From CAVQBP01 sp963723205 (GTDB taxonomy: Bacteria; Bacteroidota; Ignavibacteria; Ignavibacteriales; Ignavibacteriaceae), in NCBI GenBank assembly GCA_963723205.1, contig CAVRQC010000002.1:1-64000 (forward strand): a stretch of DNA of 64,000 nucleotides. Reading direction: 5' to 3'. The position numbers and the translations under genes are program-made. Numbering within the stretch: the stretch's first letter is position 1; the number at the start of each line of letters is the position of its first letter. This document shows, piece after piece, positions 43,516 through 52,731 of this stretch. The notes below the pieces were generated by a model. It saw nothing but the letters and a program-made list of their open reading frames with translations. It made no database searches and was not told the DNA's origin.

Positions 43516-45600
43516 ATGCTCCCGTTAAAAAAGTCTAAAAAATTAAAAAAAGAATTAAAGCTTCTTGATGTATATTCTATTGCAACCGGAACTACATTAA
43601 GTGCAGGATTCTTTTTACTTCCGGGATTAGCTGCAATACAGGCAGGACCTGCGCTTACCGCAGCTTATTTAATTGCTGCAATTCCATTAATTCCAGGTAT
43701 GTTTAGTATAATTGAACTTGCCACGGCAATGCCAAGAGCAGGAGGAATTTATTACTTTTTAGATAGAACATTAGGACCGGCAATGGGAACAATAGGGGGA
43801 ATAGGTACCTGGCTGGCATTAATATTAAAAGTTTCTTTCGCTCTGATTGGCATGGGTGCGTACCTGGAAATATTTTTCCCTAACATATCAATAATTCCAA
43901 TTTCGATTGGAATCGCTATCTTACTTGGAGTTATTAATTTATTCGGGAGTAAAAAAAGCGGCAATTTTCAGACAATTTTGGTTTTCAGTCTTCTAACGAT
44001 TCTTGTAATTTTCATAGCTGGCGGAATTCCCGAAATAAATAAAGAACACTTTAATGGTTTTTTTGATGTGGAATTTACTTCATTACTTTCAAGTTCAGGT
44101 CTGGTATTTATCAGCTATGTAGGCTTAACAAAAGTCGCAAGTCTCTCAGAAGAAGTTCATAATCCTGAAAGAAATATACCTTTAGGAGTAATCCTTTCAA
44201 TAATCACAACCTTAATTATTTATGCAATCGGAACAACAATAATGGTGGGTGTTATGCCGATGGATCAATTGAAAGGTGATTTAACTCCTGTTGCATCAAC
44301 TGCAAAAGTTTTTTTTGGTGAAATTGGAGCTATCCTGCTTTCAATAGCTGCTTTATTTGCTTTTATTTCTGTTTCTAATGCAGGTACATTGAGTGCATCA
44401 AGATACCCGCTTGCAATGAGCCGAGATCATATTTTACCAAAATATTTAAGGAAACTTAATAAAAGCAGAATACCATTTGTTTCTATTATTCTTACTGTTG
44501 GTATTATTATAATTTCAATTTTAATTTTTAATCCAACCCGGATCGCAAAACTGGCTAGTGCATTTCAACTTTTAATGTTTACCCTGACAAGCCTGGCTGT
44601 TATTGTTATGCGCGAAAGCAAAATTAAATCTTATGATCCCGGGTATAAATCACCTCTTTATCCCTGGATGCAAATAATTGGAATTATTGCACCATTAATT
44701 TTAATTTATGAAATGGGTTGGGTTCCAATTTTGTTTTCCTTAGGACTAATTATAATCGGGTTAGTATGGTTTAATTATTATGCAAAAGACAAGATTAAAA
44801 GAAGCGGTGCTATCTTTCATGTTTTTGAAAGGCTGGGACATCAGAGATACGATGCACTTGATAGTGAACTAAGAGGAATATTAAAAGAAAAAGGATTACG
44901 GAAAGAAGACCCTTTCAATGAAATAGTAACCGGAAGTCATGTAATTGATTTGAATGAAATCTCGGAATTTGAAGATGTTGTAGTAGATGTATCAAAACTT
45001 TTAGCAAAGCAACTTCCATTTACTTCTAAAGAAATCGCAACTCAAATACTTGACGGAACAAGAATTGGAGCCACTCCTGTTACTCATGGAGTAGCTTTAC
45101 CACACTTCAGATCGGAAGGAATAGACAAAGCTATTATGGTTTTAGTCCGTTCTAAAGCCGGTGTAAATATTAAAGTTTACAATCCATTAACACAGGAAGA
45201 AGAAGAAGTTCAAAAAGTTAATGCAATATTTTTTCTAGTGAGTCCGGAAAATAATCCGTCACAACATTTGAGGATATTGGCTCAAATTGCAGGAAGAGTA
45301 GATGATGATGATTTTATGAAGGAATGGTATACAGCCAAAAGTGAACATGAATTAAAAGAAACTATTTTGCATAACGAAAGATTTTTATCAATTGTAGTAA
45401 ACGAAAAGGATAACTCATCTGTTTTAATTAATAAAGCTTTAAGAGAAATCTCCCTTCCTCATGATGTTCTTATCGCTTTGATTAGCCGAGATGAAAATAT
45501 CTTAATACCTAAAGGAGATACCTTCTTACAAAATGGAGATAGGATTACTATAATAGGAAATCCCAAAAGTATTAATGTTTTAAGAGAAAAATTTTTCTAA
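43516..45600 (+). CDS. APC-family amino acid permease fused to PTS EIIA and RCK_C domains
   Basis: This is a single 694-aa frame. Residues about 10-420 form a twelve-helix APC permease (TGTTLSAGFFLLPGLAAI; GLVFISYVGLTKVASLSEE). Residues about 480-620 form an EIIA(Fru/PtsN)-type domain; the phosphorylatable His is probably in VTHGVALPHFR, near 529. Residues about 630-694 form a TrkA_C/RCK_C ligand-binding domain (LIPKGDTFLQNGDRITIIGN). The tail therefore has two regulatory modules. It is divergent from ilvE, so branched-chain amino acid transport is a guess. Confidence 0.82.
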   Translation: MLPLKKSKKLKKELKLLDVYSIATGTTLSAGFFLLPGLAAIQAGPALTAAYLIAAIPLIPGMFSIIELATAMPRAGGIYYFLDRTLGPAMGTIGGIGTWLALILKVSFALIGMGAYLEIFFPNISIIPISIGIAILLGVINLFGSKKSGNFQTILVFSLLTILVIFIAGGIPEINKEHFNGFFDVEFTSLLSSSGLVFISYVGLTKVASLSEEVHNPERNIPLGVILSIITTLIIYAIGTTIMVGVMPMDQLKGDLTPVASTAKVFFGEIGAILLSIAALFAFISVSNAGTLSASRYPLAMSRDHILPKYLRKLNKSRIPFVSIILTVGIIIISILIFNPTRIAKLASAFQLLMFTLTSLAVIVMRESKIKSYDPGYKSPLYPWMQIIGIIAPLILIYEMGWVPILFSLGLIIIGLVWFNYYAKDKIKRSGAIFHVFERLGHQRYDALDSELRGILKEKGLRKEDPFNEIVTGSHVIDLNEISEFEDVVVDVSKLLAKQLPFTSKEIATQILDGTRIGATPVTHGVALPHFRSEGIDKAIMVLVRSKAGVNIKVYNPLTQEEEEVQKVNAIFFLVSPENNPSQHLRILAQIAGRVDDDDFMKEWYTAKSEHELKETILHNERFLSIVVNEKDNSSVLINKALREISLPHDVLIALISRDENILIPKGDTFLQNGDRITIIGNPKSINVLREKFF

Positions 45601-45605
45601 ATAAA

Positions 45606-45992
45606 CTAATAAAAGAAGCTGTAAATTAAAACTACAAGCACAATTAATGTAAAAACAAGGTACATCAGATCTTTTTCATAAATAAATGCTATTACTGAAA
45701 TTATAACCCGAATAATTGGTGTTCCCACAAGTAATAAAATCCCAAGTTTCATTATTTCAAGTGATTTAAAAGCAAATACATCTCTAAGCAGACCCATTGG
45801 ATTATCAACACTAAAAGGATTAAACACAAAGTTGTAATAATCTGGTTTCTCCTTCCCATGGCCAAATAAATAAAGTACTGCACCAAACAATACAACTATT
45901 GCAGAAACTATAACACCAATCCTTAAAATATTTCCAAGGATATGCTCAATTTTAATATCAAGCTGTTCTGTATTTTGTTTTTGACTATTCAC
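45606..45992 (-). CDS. DUF1634 family membrane protein
   Basis: The protein is 128 aa with three membrane helices, matching DUF1634, a family usually encoded beside TauE/SafE permeases. It starts at GTG 45992, whose bases overlap the TGA of the TauE gene as GTGA, implying translational coupling. It is probably an accessory subunit of that permease. Confidence 0.82.
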   Translation of the reverse strand: MNSQKQNTEQLDIKIEHILGNILRIGVIVSAIVVLFGAVLYLFGHGKEKPDYYNFVFNPFSVDNPMGLLRDVFAFKSLEIMKLGILLLVGTPIIRVIISVIAFIYEKDLMYLVFTLIVLVVLIYSFFY

Positions 45993-46816
45993 TTTAAACC
46001 ATTTCTAAACATTTCAACAGCCATAACAATTAATATAACACTGAAAACGATTTTTAAAATTTTAGATGAAGTAAATTTCATAATTTTTGAACCCAGGAAT
46101 GCTCCAAATAGAACACCGAGCATCACCGGCATTACAAGAGATGTATGAATATAACCGTTCTTAAAATATATACCTGCACTTGCCACTGCAGTAACTCCAA
46201 TCATAAAGTTACTCGTTGTAGCTGATACCTTGAATGGAATTTTCATTATCCTATCCATTGCCAATACCTTTATAACACCACCTCCAATTCCGAGTAATCC
46301 CGAAATTATTCCTGCAAAGCTGCAAACACCAAATCCGAAAGGAACTTTTTGTACTTTATATTCTTTTAATCCTTTAAAAGTCGGATAATTTCCATTCAAT
46401 TTAAATAACTTCGCATATTTATCTTCAGCAATTAAACCTCCATCTTCCTTTTTCATAAAAAATGAAGAAGTTGCGGAATAAAGAAGGATAATAGCAAAAA
46501 TTATATATATGACATTTGAAGGAATTATTCCGGCTAATGATGCACCTATAATAGCGCCGATAGTCGTAGCAACTTCAAGAAACATTCCTATGCGGATATT
46601 TGAATAACCTTCCTTAACATACGCGGATGCGGCTCCTGAAGATGTACCGATTACTGCTATTAAGGAAGCACCAGCAGCATAATGAATATCTACGCCAAAC
46701 AAAATTGTTAGCATAGGAACGACAATTACTCCGCCTCCCAGCCCGGTTAAAGAGCCAAGAAAACCGGCAAAGAAAGATCCTATAAAAGCAAAGACTGAAA
46801 AAAAGAGATTATCCAA
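45989..46816 (-). CDS. TauE/SafE-family anion exporter
   Basis: This 275-aa protein has eight predicted helices in two TauE repeats, marked by GFLGSLTGLGGGVIVVPML and ISGLLGIGGGVIKVLAM. The start is TTG 46816. Members move sulfite, sulfoacetate or related organosulfur anions. The overlapping DUF1634 gene downstream completes the usual pair. Confidence 0.87.
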   Translation of the reverse strand: MDNLFFSVFAFIGSFFAGFLGSLTGLGGGVIVVPMLTILFGVDIHYAAGASLIAVIGTSSGAASAYVKEGYSNIRIGMFLEVATTIGAIIGASLAGIIPSNVIYIIFAIILLYSATSSFFMKKEDGGLIAEDKYAKLFKLNGNYPTFKGLKEYKVQKVPFGFGVCSFAGIISGLLGIGGGVIKVLAMDRIMKIPFKVSATTSNFMIGVTAVASAGIYFKNGYIHTSLVMPVMLGVLFGAFLGSKIMKFTSSKILKIVFSVILIVMAVEMFRNGLK

Positions 46817-46862
46817 ATGATGTATCTAGATTAATAGTGTTACAAGTATTTTCCTTTAACTG

Positions 46863-47636
46863 TTAAAACAACAGCATCCATAATAAATAGTCTAATATCA
46901 GAATTAATGCAGCAGATAAAACAAACGACCTAATTGTAGCTAGCCCGACTCCTTCTGCCCCGCCTTCTGTTCTAAAACCAATATGACAACCTAACAATGC
47001 TGTTACACCTCCGAAAAAAACAGTTTTAATAAGCCCGGCGATTAAATCCGAAAAGACAAAAAATCTTTTAACAGACTGGAAAAAGACATCAAAAGAAACT
47101 CCTAAAAAATAATTTGATACAATAAAAGCACCAAAAACAGCTATAGAGTTAGCAAAAATAACAAGAACTGGCATCATTAAAACCGATGCAAGAAAACGCG
47201 GCATAGCAAGATAACGAACAGGATTTATCGCCATTGTTTCCAACGCATCAATTTGTTCGGTAACTTTCATTGTTCCCAATTCGGCAGCAATTGAGGCTCC
47301 GACTCTTCCTGCAATAACGATTCCTGTTAATACCGGCCCAAGCTCTGTAATAATCGCCCTGCTTGTTGCACCGCCTAGAAATGATAAAGGAGCCAAACCT
47401 TTTAACTGGTAAGCTGCCTGCCAGGCTGCAACTGCACCTGTAAATATCGCAATAATTAGAACAAGAGGGAGTGAGTTAACCCCTATATGCTCCATCTGAT
47501 AAAAAATAATTTTCCTGCTTCTAGGAATTGAAGTAAAACTTTTAATTATTCCCCAGAATAAATTTGATACCTGTCCGAATTCCTGGAAAAACTTAATTGT
47601 TTTTTTTCCTAATTTTCTTAAAAAACTTTCAAACAC
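46863..47636 (-). CDS. mlaE: MlaE-family ABC permease
   Basis: The 257-aa protein starts at GTG 47636. It carries the MlaE signature (IAAELGTMKVTEQIDALETM, then NPVRYLAMPR). In the Mla system this permease works with the MlaF ATPase and MlaD lipid-binding protein to move phospholipids across the cell envelope. Neither partner is adjacent here; the next downstream gene is TauE. Confidence 0.9.
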   Translation of the reverse strand: MFESFLRKLGKKTIKFFQEFGQVSNLFWGIIKSFTSIPRSRKIIFYQMEHIGVNSLPLVLIIAIFTGAVAAWQAAYQLKGLAPLSFLGGATSRAIITELGPVLTGIVIAGRVGASIAAELGTMKVTEQIDALETMAINPVRYLAMPRFLASVLMMPVLVIFANSIAVFGAFIVSNYFLGVSFDVFFQSVKRFFVFSDLIAGLIKTVFFGGVTALLGCHIGFRTEGGAEGVGLATIRSFVLSAALILILDYLLWMLLF

Positions 47637-47970
47637 ATTTTTTCCGCTTTTATTAAAAGTATTCTCTGATTATTTATTGTATGATTTTTTAAATTTATAT
47701 ATTTTTGAAACATACATTAAAAAAATTTATCACATCGATAAAAATACTTACATTTTTTTAATATTTGAATGAGCTTACTTTAAAAAATGGTATAATTACT
47801 AAAATAATCCACCTTACCAAAATCCCGGTTTTTTAACTGGAATTTGGAATTCTTTTTAGCTATGCTTTACACCAGCATACTAAAATACACTACGGTGTTC
47901 AGACACAAAATGTCTGCTTTTAAGAGTGAAGTTCGGCTCATAATTTTTTTAAATCTAAAAAAGGATAATT
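47637..47970. other. Intergenic region upstream of PEPCK with small hairpins
   Basis: 334 bp between divergent mlaE and pckG with no ORF of note. It holds CAGACA/TGTCTG (47900-47905 and 47911-47916, loop CAAAA) and ACACC/GGTGT arms around it, which could form a 5' leader hairpin for pckG. A GC-containing patch begins at about 47810. Confidence 0.4.
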
Positions 47971-49764
47971 ATGCCAAATACTATGACCACAAATAGCAAA
48001 TTACTTCAATGGGTAGACGATATTTCGAAAATGTGTCAGCCGGATAATATTCATTGGTGTGATGGCTCGACAGAAGAATACAATAAATTAACAGAGTTGC
48101 TGGTAAATAAAGGAACTTTCGTTAAGCTGGATGAAAATAAAAGACCTAATAGTTTTGTTGCTCAATCTGATCCGGCTGATGTTGCAAGAGTTGAAGATAG
48201 AACATTTATATGCTCCAGGACAAAAGAAGATGCCGGACCCACAAATAACTGGGAAGATCCTGAAAAAATGAAAGAGACTTTAAGAGGTTTCTTTGAAGGA
48301 TGTATGAAGGGAAGAACAATGTATGTGATCCCCTTCAATATGGGTCCGCTCGGTTCAAATATTTCACATATTGGTATAGAAATAACCGACTCTGAATATG
48401 TAGTCTGCAACATGCGAATTATGACAAGAATAGGTAAAGAAGTCCTTCAAATTTTAGGTGATAAAGATTTTGTACATTGTCTTCATTCTGTTGGCTTCCC
48501 TTTAGAAGACGGGAAAGAAGATATCCAGTGGCCATGCAACCCCGAAAATAAATATATTGTTCATTTTCCGGAAGAAAGAACAATATGGTCATATGGCAGC
48601 GGATATGGCGGAAATGCTCTGCTTGGTAAAAAATGTTTTGCCTTAAGAATTGCTTCTTTTATGGCGAAAGAAGAAATGTGGCTTGCTGAACATATGCTGG
48701 TACTGGCAATAACCAATTCTGAAGGAAAGAAAAGATATATAGCAGGTGCCTTTCCCAGTGCTTGCGGAAAAACTAATCTTGCAATGCTCCAGCCTACTTT
48801 ACCCGGTTGGAAAGTTGAAACAATTGGTGATGACATTGCCTGGATGAAATTTGGAGAGGATGGAAGGTTATATGCAATAAATCCGGAAGCAGGATTTTTT
48901 GGTGTTGCACCGGGAACATCTTATGATACAAATCCAAATGCAATGTATACGATGGAAAAAAATTCGATCTTTACTAATGTGGCTTTAACTCCTGATAATA
49001 ATGTTTGGTGGGAAGGTATGACGGATAATACTCCTAAAAAACTTAAAAACTGGCTTGGACACAAATGGACTCCGGAAAGTAAGGAAAAAGCTGCTCATCC
49101 AAATGCAAGATATACAATTCCTGCAAGCCAGTGTCCAATCATTGATCCTGATTGGGAAAATCCCAAAGGTGTTCCAATCTCGGCAATATTGTTTGGCGGT
49201 AGAAGAGAGGATACAGTTCCTTTGGTCTATCAGGCATTTAATTGGCAGCACGGAACATTTTTAGGTTCAATTGTTTCATCGGAAAGAACTGCTGCTGCCG
49301 CAGGCACAATTGGAAAGGTACGACATGATCCTTTTGCAATGCTCCCCTTCTGTGGATATAATATGGGAGATTATTTCAAACATTGGCTGGAAATCGGTGA
49401 AAAAACTGAAGTTAATAAGCTGCCTAAAATATTTTTTGTTAATTGGTTCAGAAAAGATGAAAACGGCAACTTCATCTGGCCAGGTTTTGGTGAAAATATA
49501 AGAGTATTAAAATGGATTTTTGAAAGAACTGAAAACAAAGATAATGCAGTCAAATCAGAAATCGGTTATCTGCCAACCAAAGAAGCTATAGATATTTCAG
49601 GTCTGGATATTTCAGGAAATGATATAGAGTCACTCTTTTCAATTCAAAAAAATAAATGGAAAGCTGAAGTAGACGATATTGAAGAATACTTCAAAATTTT
49701 CGGGGATAAATTGCCTGCAGGATTGAGGGAAGAGTTGAATAATCTTGAAGAGAGATTAGGGTAG
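47971..49764 (+). CDS. pckG: Phosphoenolpyruvate carboxykinase (GTP)
   Basis: At 597 aa the protein matches the GTP-dependent family. PSACGKTNLAM is the P-loop with the reactive Cys, GDDIAWMKFG the metal-binding kinase-2 region, and SSERTAAAAG a nucleotide-site segment. It converts oxaloacetate and GTP to PEP, CO2 and GDP. AAAGGAT precedes the ATG. With enolase and class I aldolase in the same window, it supports gluconeogenesis from amino acids or fermentation intermediates. Confidence 0.96.
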   Translation: MPNTMTTNSKLLQWVDDISKMCQPDNIHWCDGSTEEYNKLTELLVNKGTFVKLDENKRPNSFVAQSDPADVARVEDRTFICSRTKEDAGPTNNWEDPEKMKETLRGFFEGCMKGRTMYVIPFNMGPLGSNISHIGIEITDSEYVVCNMRIMTRIGKEVLQILGDKDFVHCLHSVGFPLEDGKEDIQWPCNPENKYIVHFPEERTIWSYGSGYGGNALLGKKCFALRIASFMAKEEMWLAEHMLVLAITNSEGKKRYIAGAFPSACGKTNLAMLQPTLPGWKVETIGDDIAWMKFGEDGRLYAINPEAGFFGVAPGTSYDTNPNAMYTMEKNSIFTNVALTPDNNVWWEGMTDNTPKKLKNWLGHKWTPESKEKAAHPNARYTIPASQCPIIDPDWENPKGVPISAILFGGRREDTVPLVYQAFNWQHGTFLGSIVSSERTAAAAGTIGKVRHDPFAMLPFCGYNMGDYFKHWLEIGEKTEVNKLPKIFFVNWFRKDENGNFIWPGFGENIRVLKWIFERTENKDNAVKSEIGYLPTKEAIDISGLDISGNDIESLFSIQKNKWKAEVDDIEEYFKIFGDKLPAGLREELNNLEERLG

Positions 49765-49889
49765 AAGTGTAAACGGAAAGCGGAGAAACGAGAGATGGAA
49801 AAACGGTAGATGCAGGAAAACTTTAAAATGTTTCTAATTTGTTTTAATCTTAAGATTTTTCTCGTTTTTCTTCTTTTCGTTTATACTTC
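49764..49889. terminator. Long imperfect hairpin between convergent genes
   Basis: 49764-49794 and 49859-49889 are 31-nt arms that pair along their full length when G-U pairs are allowed, with only one clear mismatch. The left arm is purine-rich and the right arm pyrimidine-rich. The left arm begins at the last base of the pckG stop. It lies between pckG (plus) and the DUF255 gene (minus), so it is probably a bidirectional terminator or an intergenic repeat. Confidence 0.5.
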
Positions 49890-49913
49890 TTTACGTTCTT
49901 TCGTCTTTACATT

Positions 49914-52007
49914 TTACGTCTCTACATCTTCACTCTTCAGCAAAACTTTTAACTGTTCAAACGTGGTTACCGGTAAGTTACATTTATAATTTTCACAAAT
50001 ATAAACTGTAGCTTGGTTATCCTGAGATGAGTATTCTCTAAGCAATGGAGAAATAATTTCCATTTGATCTTTCTGACCGGAATCGAAGATAATTACTTTA
50101 TTAGGTATATATTTTTCCCTTATAACTCTTAACATTTCTTTTGTACTCCGAGAGTCATTTTCTCCAGATATAATAATTTCTTTTGATGGACCAAAAGCAA
50201 AATCAAGGGCAGCTAATGCTTGGGTAAAAGCCTGGGGAGAATTCTCAATCATTGCAGAAAAAGTTTTAGTTATTTGAGATGCTTTCCTTTCATAATCAGA
50301 ATTTCCTGTAATTCTGCCAATTCTTAGTAGATTTAATATTGCAATTGAATTGCCGGAAGGTACTGCACCATCATAAATTTCCTTTCTCCTGATCAGCAGT
50401 TTTTCACCATCAAAAGGAGTAAAATAAAAACCTCCGTTTTCTTCATCCCAGAAATATTTAATGAAATTGCTGTTTAAATTAATTGCCGATTTTAAAAAAC
50501 TTAAATTAAAACCAGTTTCATAAAGATCGAGTAAACCAACTACAAAGAAAGCATAATCATCTGCATTAGCAAGAATAGAAGATTCCCCATCTTTAAACCT
50601 GTGAAGCAGCCTTCCATCTTCATTTAATAAATTTTTAAGAATAAAATAAGCAGCTTTTTCTGCTGCCAAATAATATTCATCCTTCTCAAAAACCTGTGCA
50701 GCCTTAGACAACGCGGAAATCATAAGACCGTTCCAATCCGTAAGTATTTTTGTATCCTTAAACGGATGAATTTTTTTTTCACGAACAGCAAATAATCTTT
50801 CTTTCAGAATTTTCAGCTTTTCATTTAGTATTTCTTCATCAACATTTAATTCCTCTGCAATTAATTTTAAATCTTTAGTAAGATGAAGAATATTCGTTCC
50901 GGTATTTTTTTCATTTACAGGATCAAACCAGTTGCCCTCTTGTCTAACATTAAAAAGAGATAGTATTAAGTTTAAATCTTTTCCAGCCAGAATATTCTCA
51001 ATTTCTTCTTTTGTCCAAAGATAGAATTTCCCTTCTTCTCCTTCACTGTCAGCATCCTCTGCAGAATAAAATCCTCCTTCAGATGAAGTCATATCTCTCA
51101 AGACATAATTTAATATTTCCTCTGCAGTTTTCTTATAAAATTCTTTTTTGGTTGCCTGGTATGCTTCAATATATACACTAGCTAAAAGTGCCTGATCATA
51201 AATCATTTTTTCAAAATGCGGTACAAGCCATATTTGATCTGTTGAATACCTGTGAAATCCAAACCCGATGTGATCATATATTCCGCCTTTATACATACCC
51301 TCCAGAGTTTTTTCAACCATTCCAAGAGCTTTTTTTGAATTTTTTCTTTTCCAGTATCTTAAAAGAAATAAGAGATTATGCGGAGTCGGAAATTTGGGGG
51401 AATTTCCAAATCCCCCGTTTTCAGGATCATACTGGCTTGAGAAATAATTAAATGCTTTATCTAAAACACCTTCGTCTATATCTATAGCTGTTTGTTTATT
51501 TAAGGAAGAATTTAATGCTGTAGAAATTTCATTTACAGATTTTAATATTTCTTCCCTTTTATTTTTCCATACTTTATAAATACCGGGAATAAGACTTAAC
51601 ATTCCCATTCTCCCAAACCTATCTTCTTTCGGAAAATAAGTCCCGGCATAAAATGGTTTTTTATCGGGTGTCATTATGATTGTTAAAGGCCATCCTCCGC
51701 TTCCTGTAATCATCTGGCATATCAGCATATAAATGCCATCCACATCAGGGCGTTCTTCCCTGTCCACTTTTATTGAAACAAAAAATTCATTCATCAATCC
51801 GGCAACTTCATTATCTTCAAATGATTCTTTTTCCATAACATGACACCAGTGACAGGTTGAATAACCAATAGAAAGAAATACAGGTTTATCTTCGTTTTTT
51901 GCTTTATCAAATGCTTCTTCACCCCATGGAAACCAGTCGACCGGATTAAATGCATGCTGCAGTAGATAAGGACTTTTTTCATTAATTAATTTGTTTGATT
52001 TTTTCAT
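49914..52007 (-). CDS. DUF255 thioredoxin-fold protein (YyaL/SSP411 family)
   Basis: The 697-aa length is typical. Residues 1-165 form a thioredoxin-like domain with STCHWCHVMEKESF as its Cys motif. The remainder is an alpha/alpha-barrel like a six-hairpin glycosidase (GGFYSAEDADSEGEEGKFY; LTDWNGLMISAL). The family is widespread and its biochemical role is not established. No signal peptide is visible, so it is cytosolic. Confidence 0.9.
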   Translation of the reverse strand: MKKSNKLINEKSPYLLQHAFNPVDWFPWGEEAFDKAKNEDKPVFLSIGYSTCHWCHVMEKESFEDNEVAGLMNEFFVSIKVDREERPDVDGIYMLICQMITGSGGWPLTIIMTPDKKPFYAGTYFPKEDRFGRMGMLSLIPGIYKVWKNKREEILKSVNEISTALNSSLNKQTAIDIDEGVLDKAFNYFSSQYDPENGGFGNSPKFPTPHNLLFLLRYWKRKNSKKALGMVEKTLEGMYKGGIYDHIGFGFHRYSTDQIWLVPHFEKMIYDQALLASVYIEAYQATKKEFYKKTAEEILNYVLRDMTSSEGGFYSAEDADSEGEEGKFYLWTKEEIENILAGKDLNLILSLFNVRQEGNWFDPVNEKNTGTNILHLTKDLKLIAEELNVDEEILNEKLKILKERLFAVREKKIHPFKDTKILTDWNGLMISALSKAAQVFEKDEYYLAAEKAAYFILKNLLNEDGRLLHRFKDGESSILANADDYAFFVVGLLDLYETGFNLSFLKSAINLNSNFIKYFWDEENGGFYFTPFDGEKLLIRRKEIYDGAVPSGNSIAILNLLRIGRITGNSDYERKASQITKTFSAMIENSPQAFTQALAALDFAFGPSKEIIISGENDSRSTKEMLRVIREKYIPNKVIIFDSGQKDQMEIISPLLREYSSQDNQATVYICENYKCNLPVTTFEQLKVLLKSEDVET

Positions 52008-52254
52008 CTTTAATTTCAGTGAATTCTTTATTTTTATTCGTTAATTGTACTATAGTTATATTGCTATATTATTATAATAATTTAGAGGTCAAATAGCCAA
52101 TATTCATAATTTTTAATTTTCCATTATGAACAACTTCAGTAAAAGAAATGCCTGTTAAAAAAGTGTCGTTCTGATATTTAATAATATCATTGTAATTCCT
52201 TATTTTTACATCACAATTTGTCAAGATTATTGAATAATTAAAAACCGGATAATA

Positions 52255-52674
52255 ATGACGAAACCTCAAATATGGGTAGCAGCTTTTTTAGCTTTATTTG
52301 TTCTTCTTTTTTTATTGGAAAGAGCAACTGAAAAAAGTAATAATGAAAATGGTCATGTAGTCAATAATCCTGTACCTCAAACAGGAATGACCTCCGCAAA
52401 TGCAACAGCTCCCGAATTAATAAGCAAGTTAGGATGTATAAATTGTCACGGTTCGGAACTAAATGGTACGCAAATGGGACCAAATTTAAAAAACATTTCG
52501 CAATATTGGAGCAGAGATAAATTAATAAATTATCTCAGGAATCCATCTTCATATATGTCTTCAGCGCGTTTCAGAGAGTACCAGGAACAATTTCCAAATA
52601 CAATGATGCCGTCATTTGGAAATATTGATGTAAAAGAATTGGGTAAGATTGCTGATTATTTGCTGAAGAAATAA
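52255..52674 (+). CDS. Membrane-anchored mono-haem cytochrome c
   Basis: This 139-aa protein has an N-terminal membrane anchor (AAFLALFVLLFLLERA) followed by a periplasmic cytochrome c domain. The haem-binding CINCH lies near residues 61-65, and the probable axial Met is in NTMMPSF. It carries electrons outside the inner membrane. No oxidase or reductase genes adjoin it. It converges on the class I aldolase gene, with a 30-bp palindrome between them. Confidence 0.88.
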   Translation: MTKPQIWVAAFLALFVLLFLLERATEKSNNENGHVVNNPVPQTGMTSANATAPELISKLGCINCHGSELNGTQMGPNLKNISQYWSRDKLINYLRNPSSYMSSARFREYQEQFPNTMMPSFGNIDVKELGKIADYLLKK

Positions 52675-52688
52675 GTTTTTTATGCTAT

Positions 52689-52718
52689 TGTAGAGACGTA
52701 ATGCATTACGTCTCTACA
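52689..52718. repeat. 30-bp perfect palindrome, TGTAGAG family
   Basis: The first half, TGTAGAGACGTAATG, is followed directly by its exact reverse complement. It lies between convergent cytochrome c and aldolase genes. The outer TGTAGAG/CTCTACA ends are shared with the palindrome at 59871-59898, while the centres differ. This suggests a short REP-like repeat family. Confidence 0.75.
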
Positions 52719-52731
52719 AAGTAACCATTGA

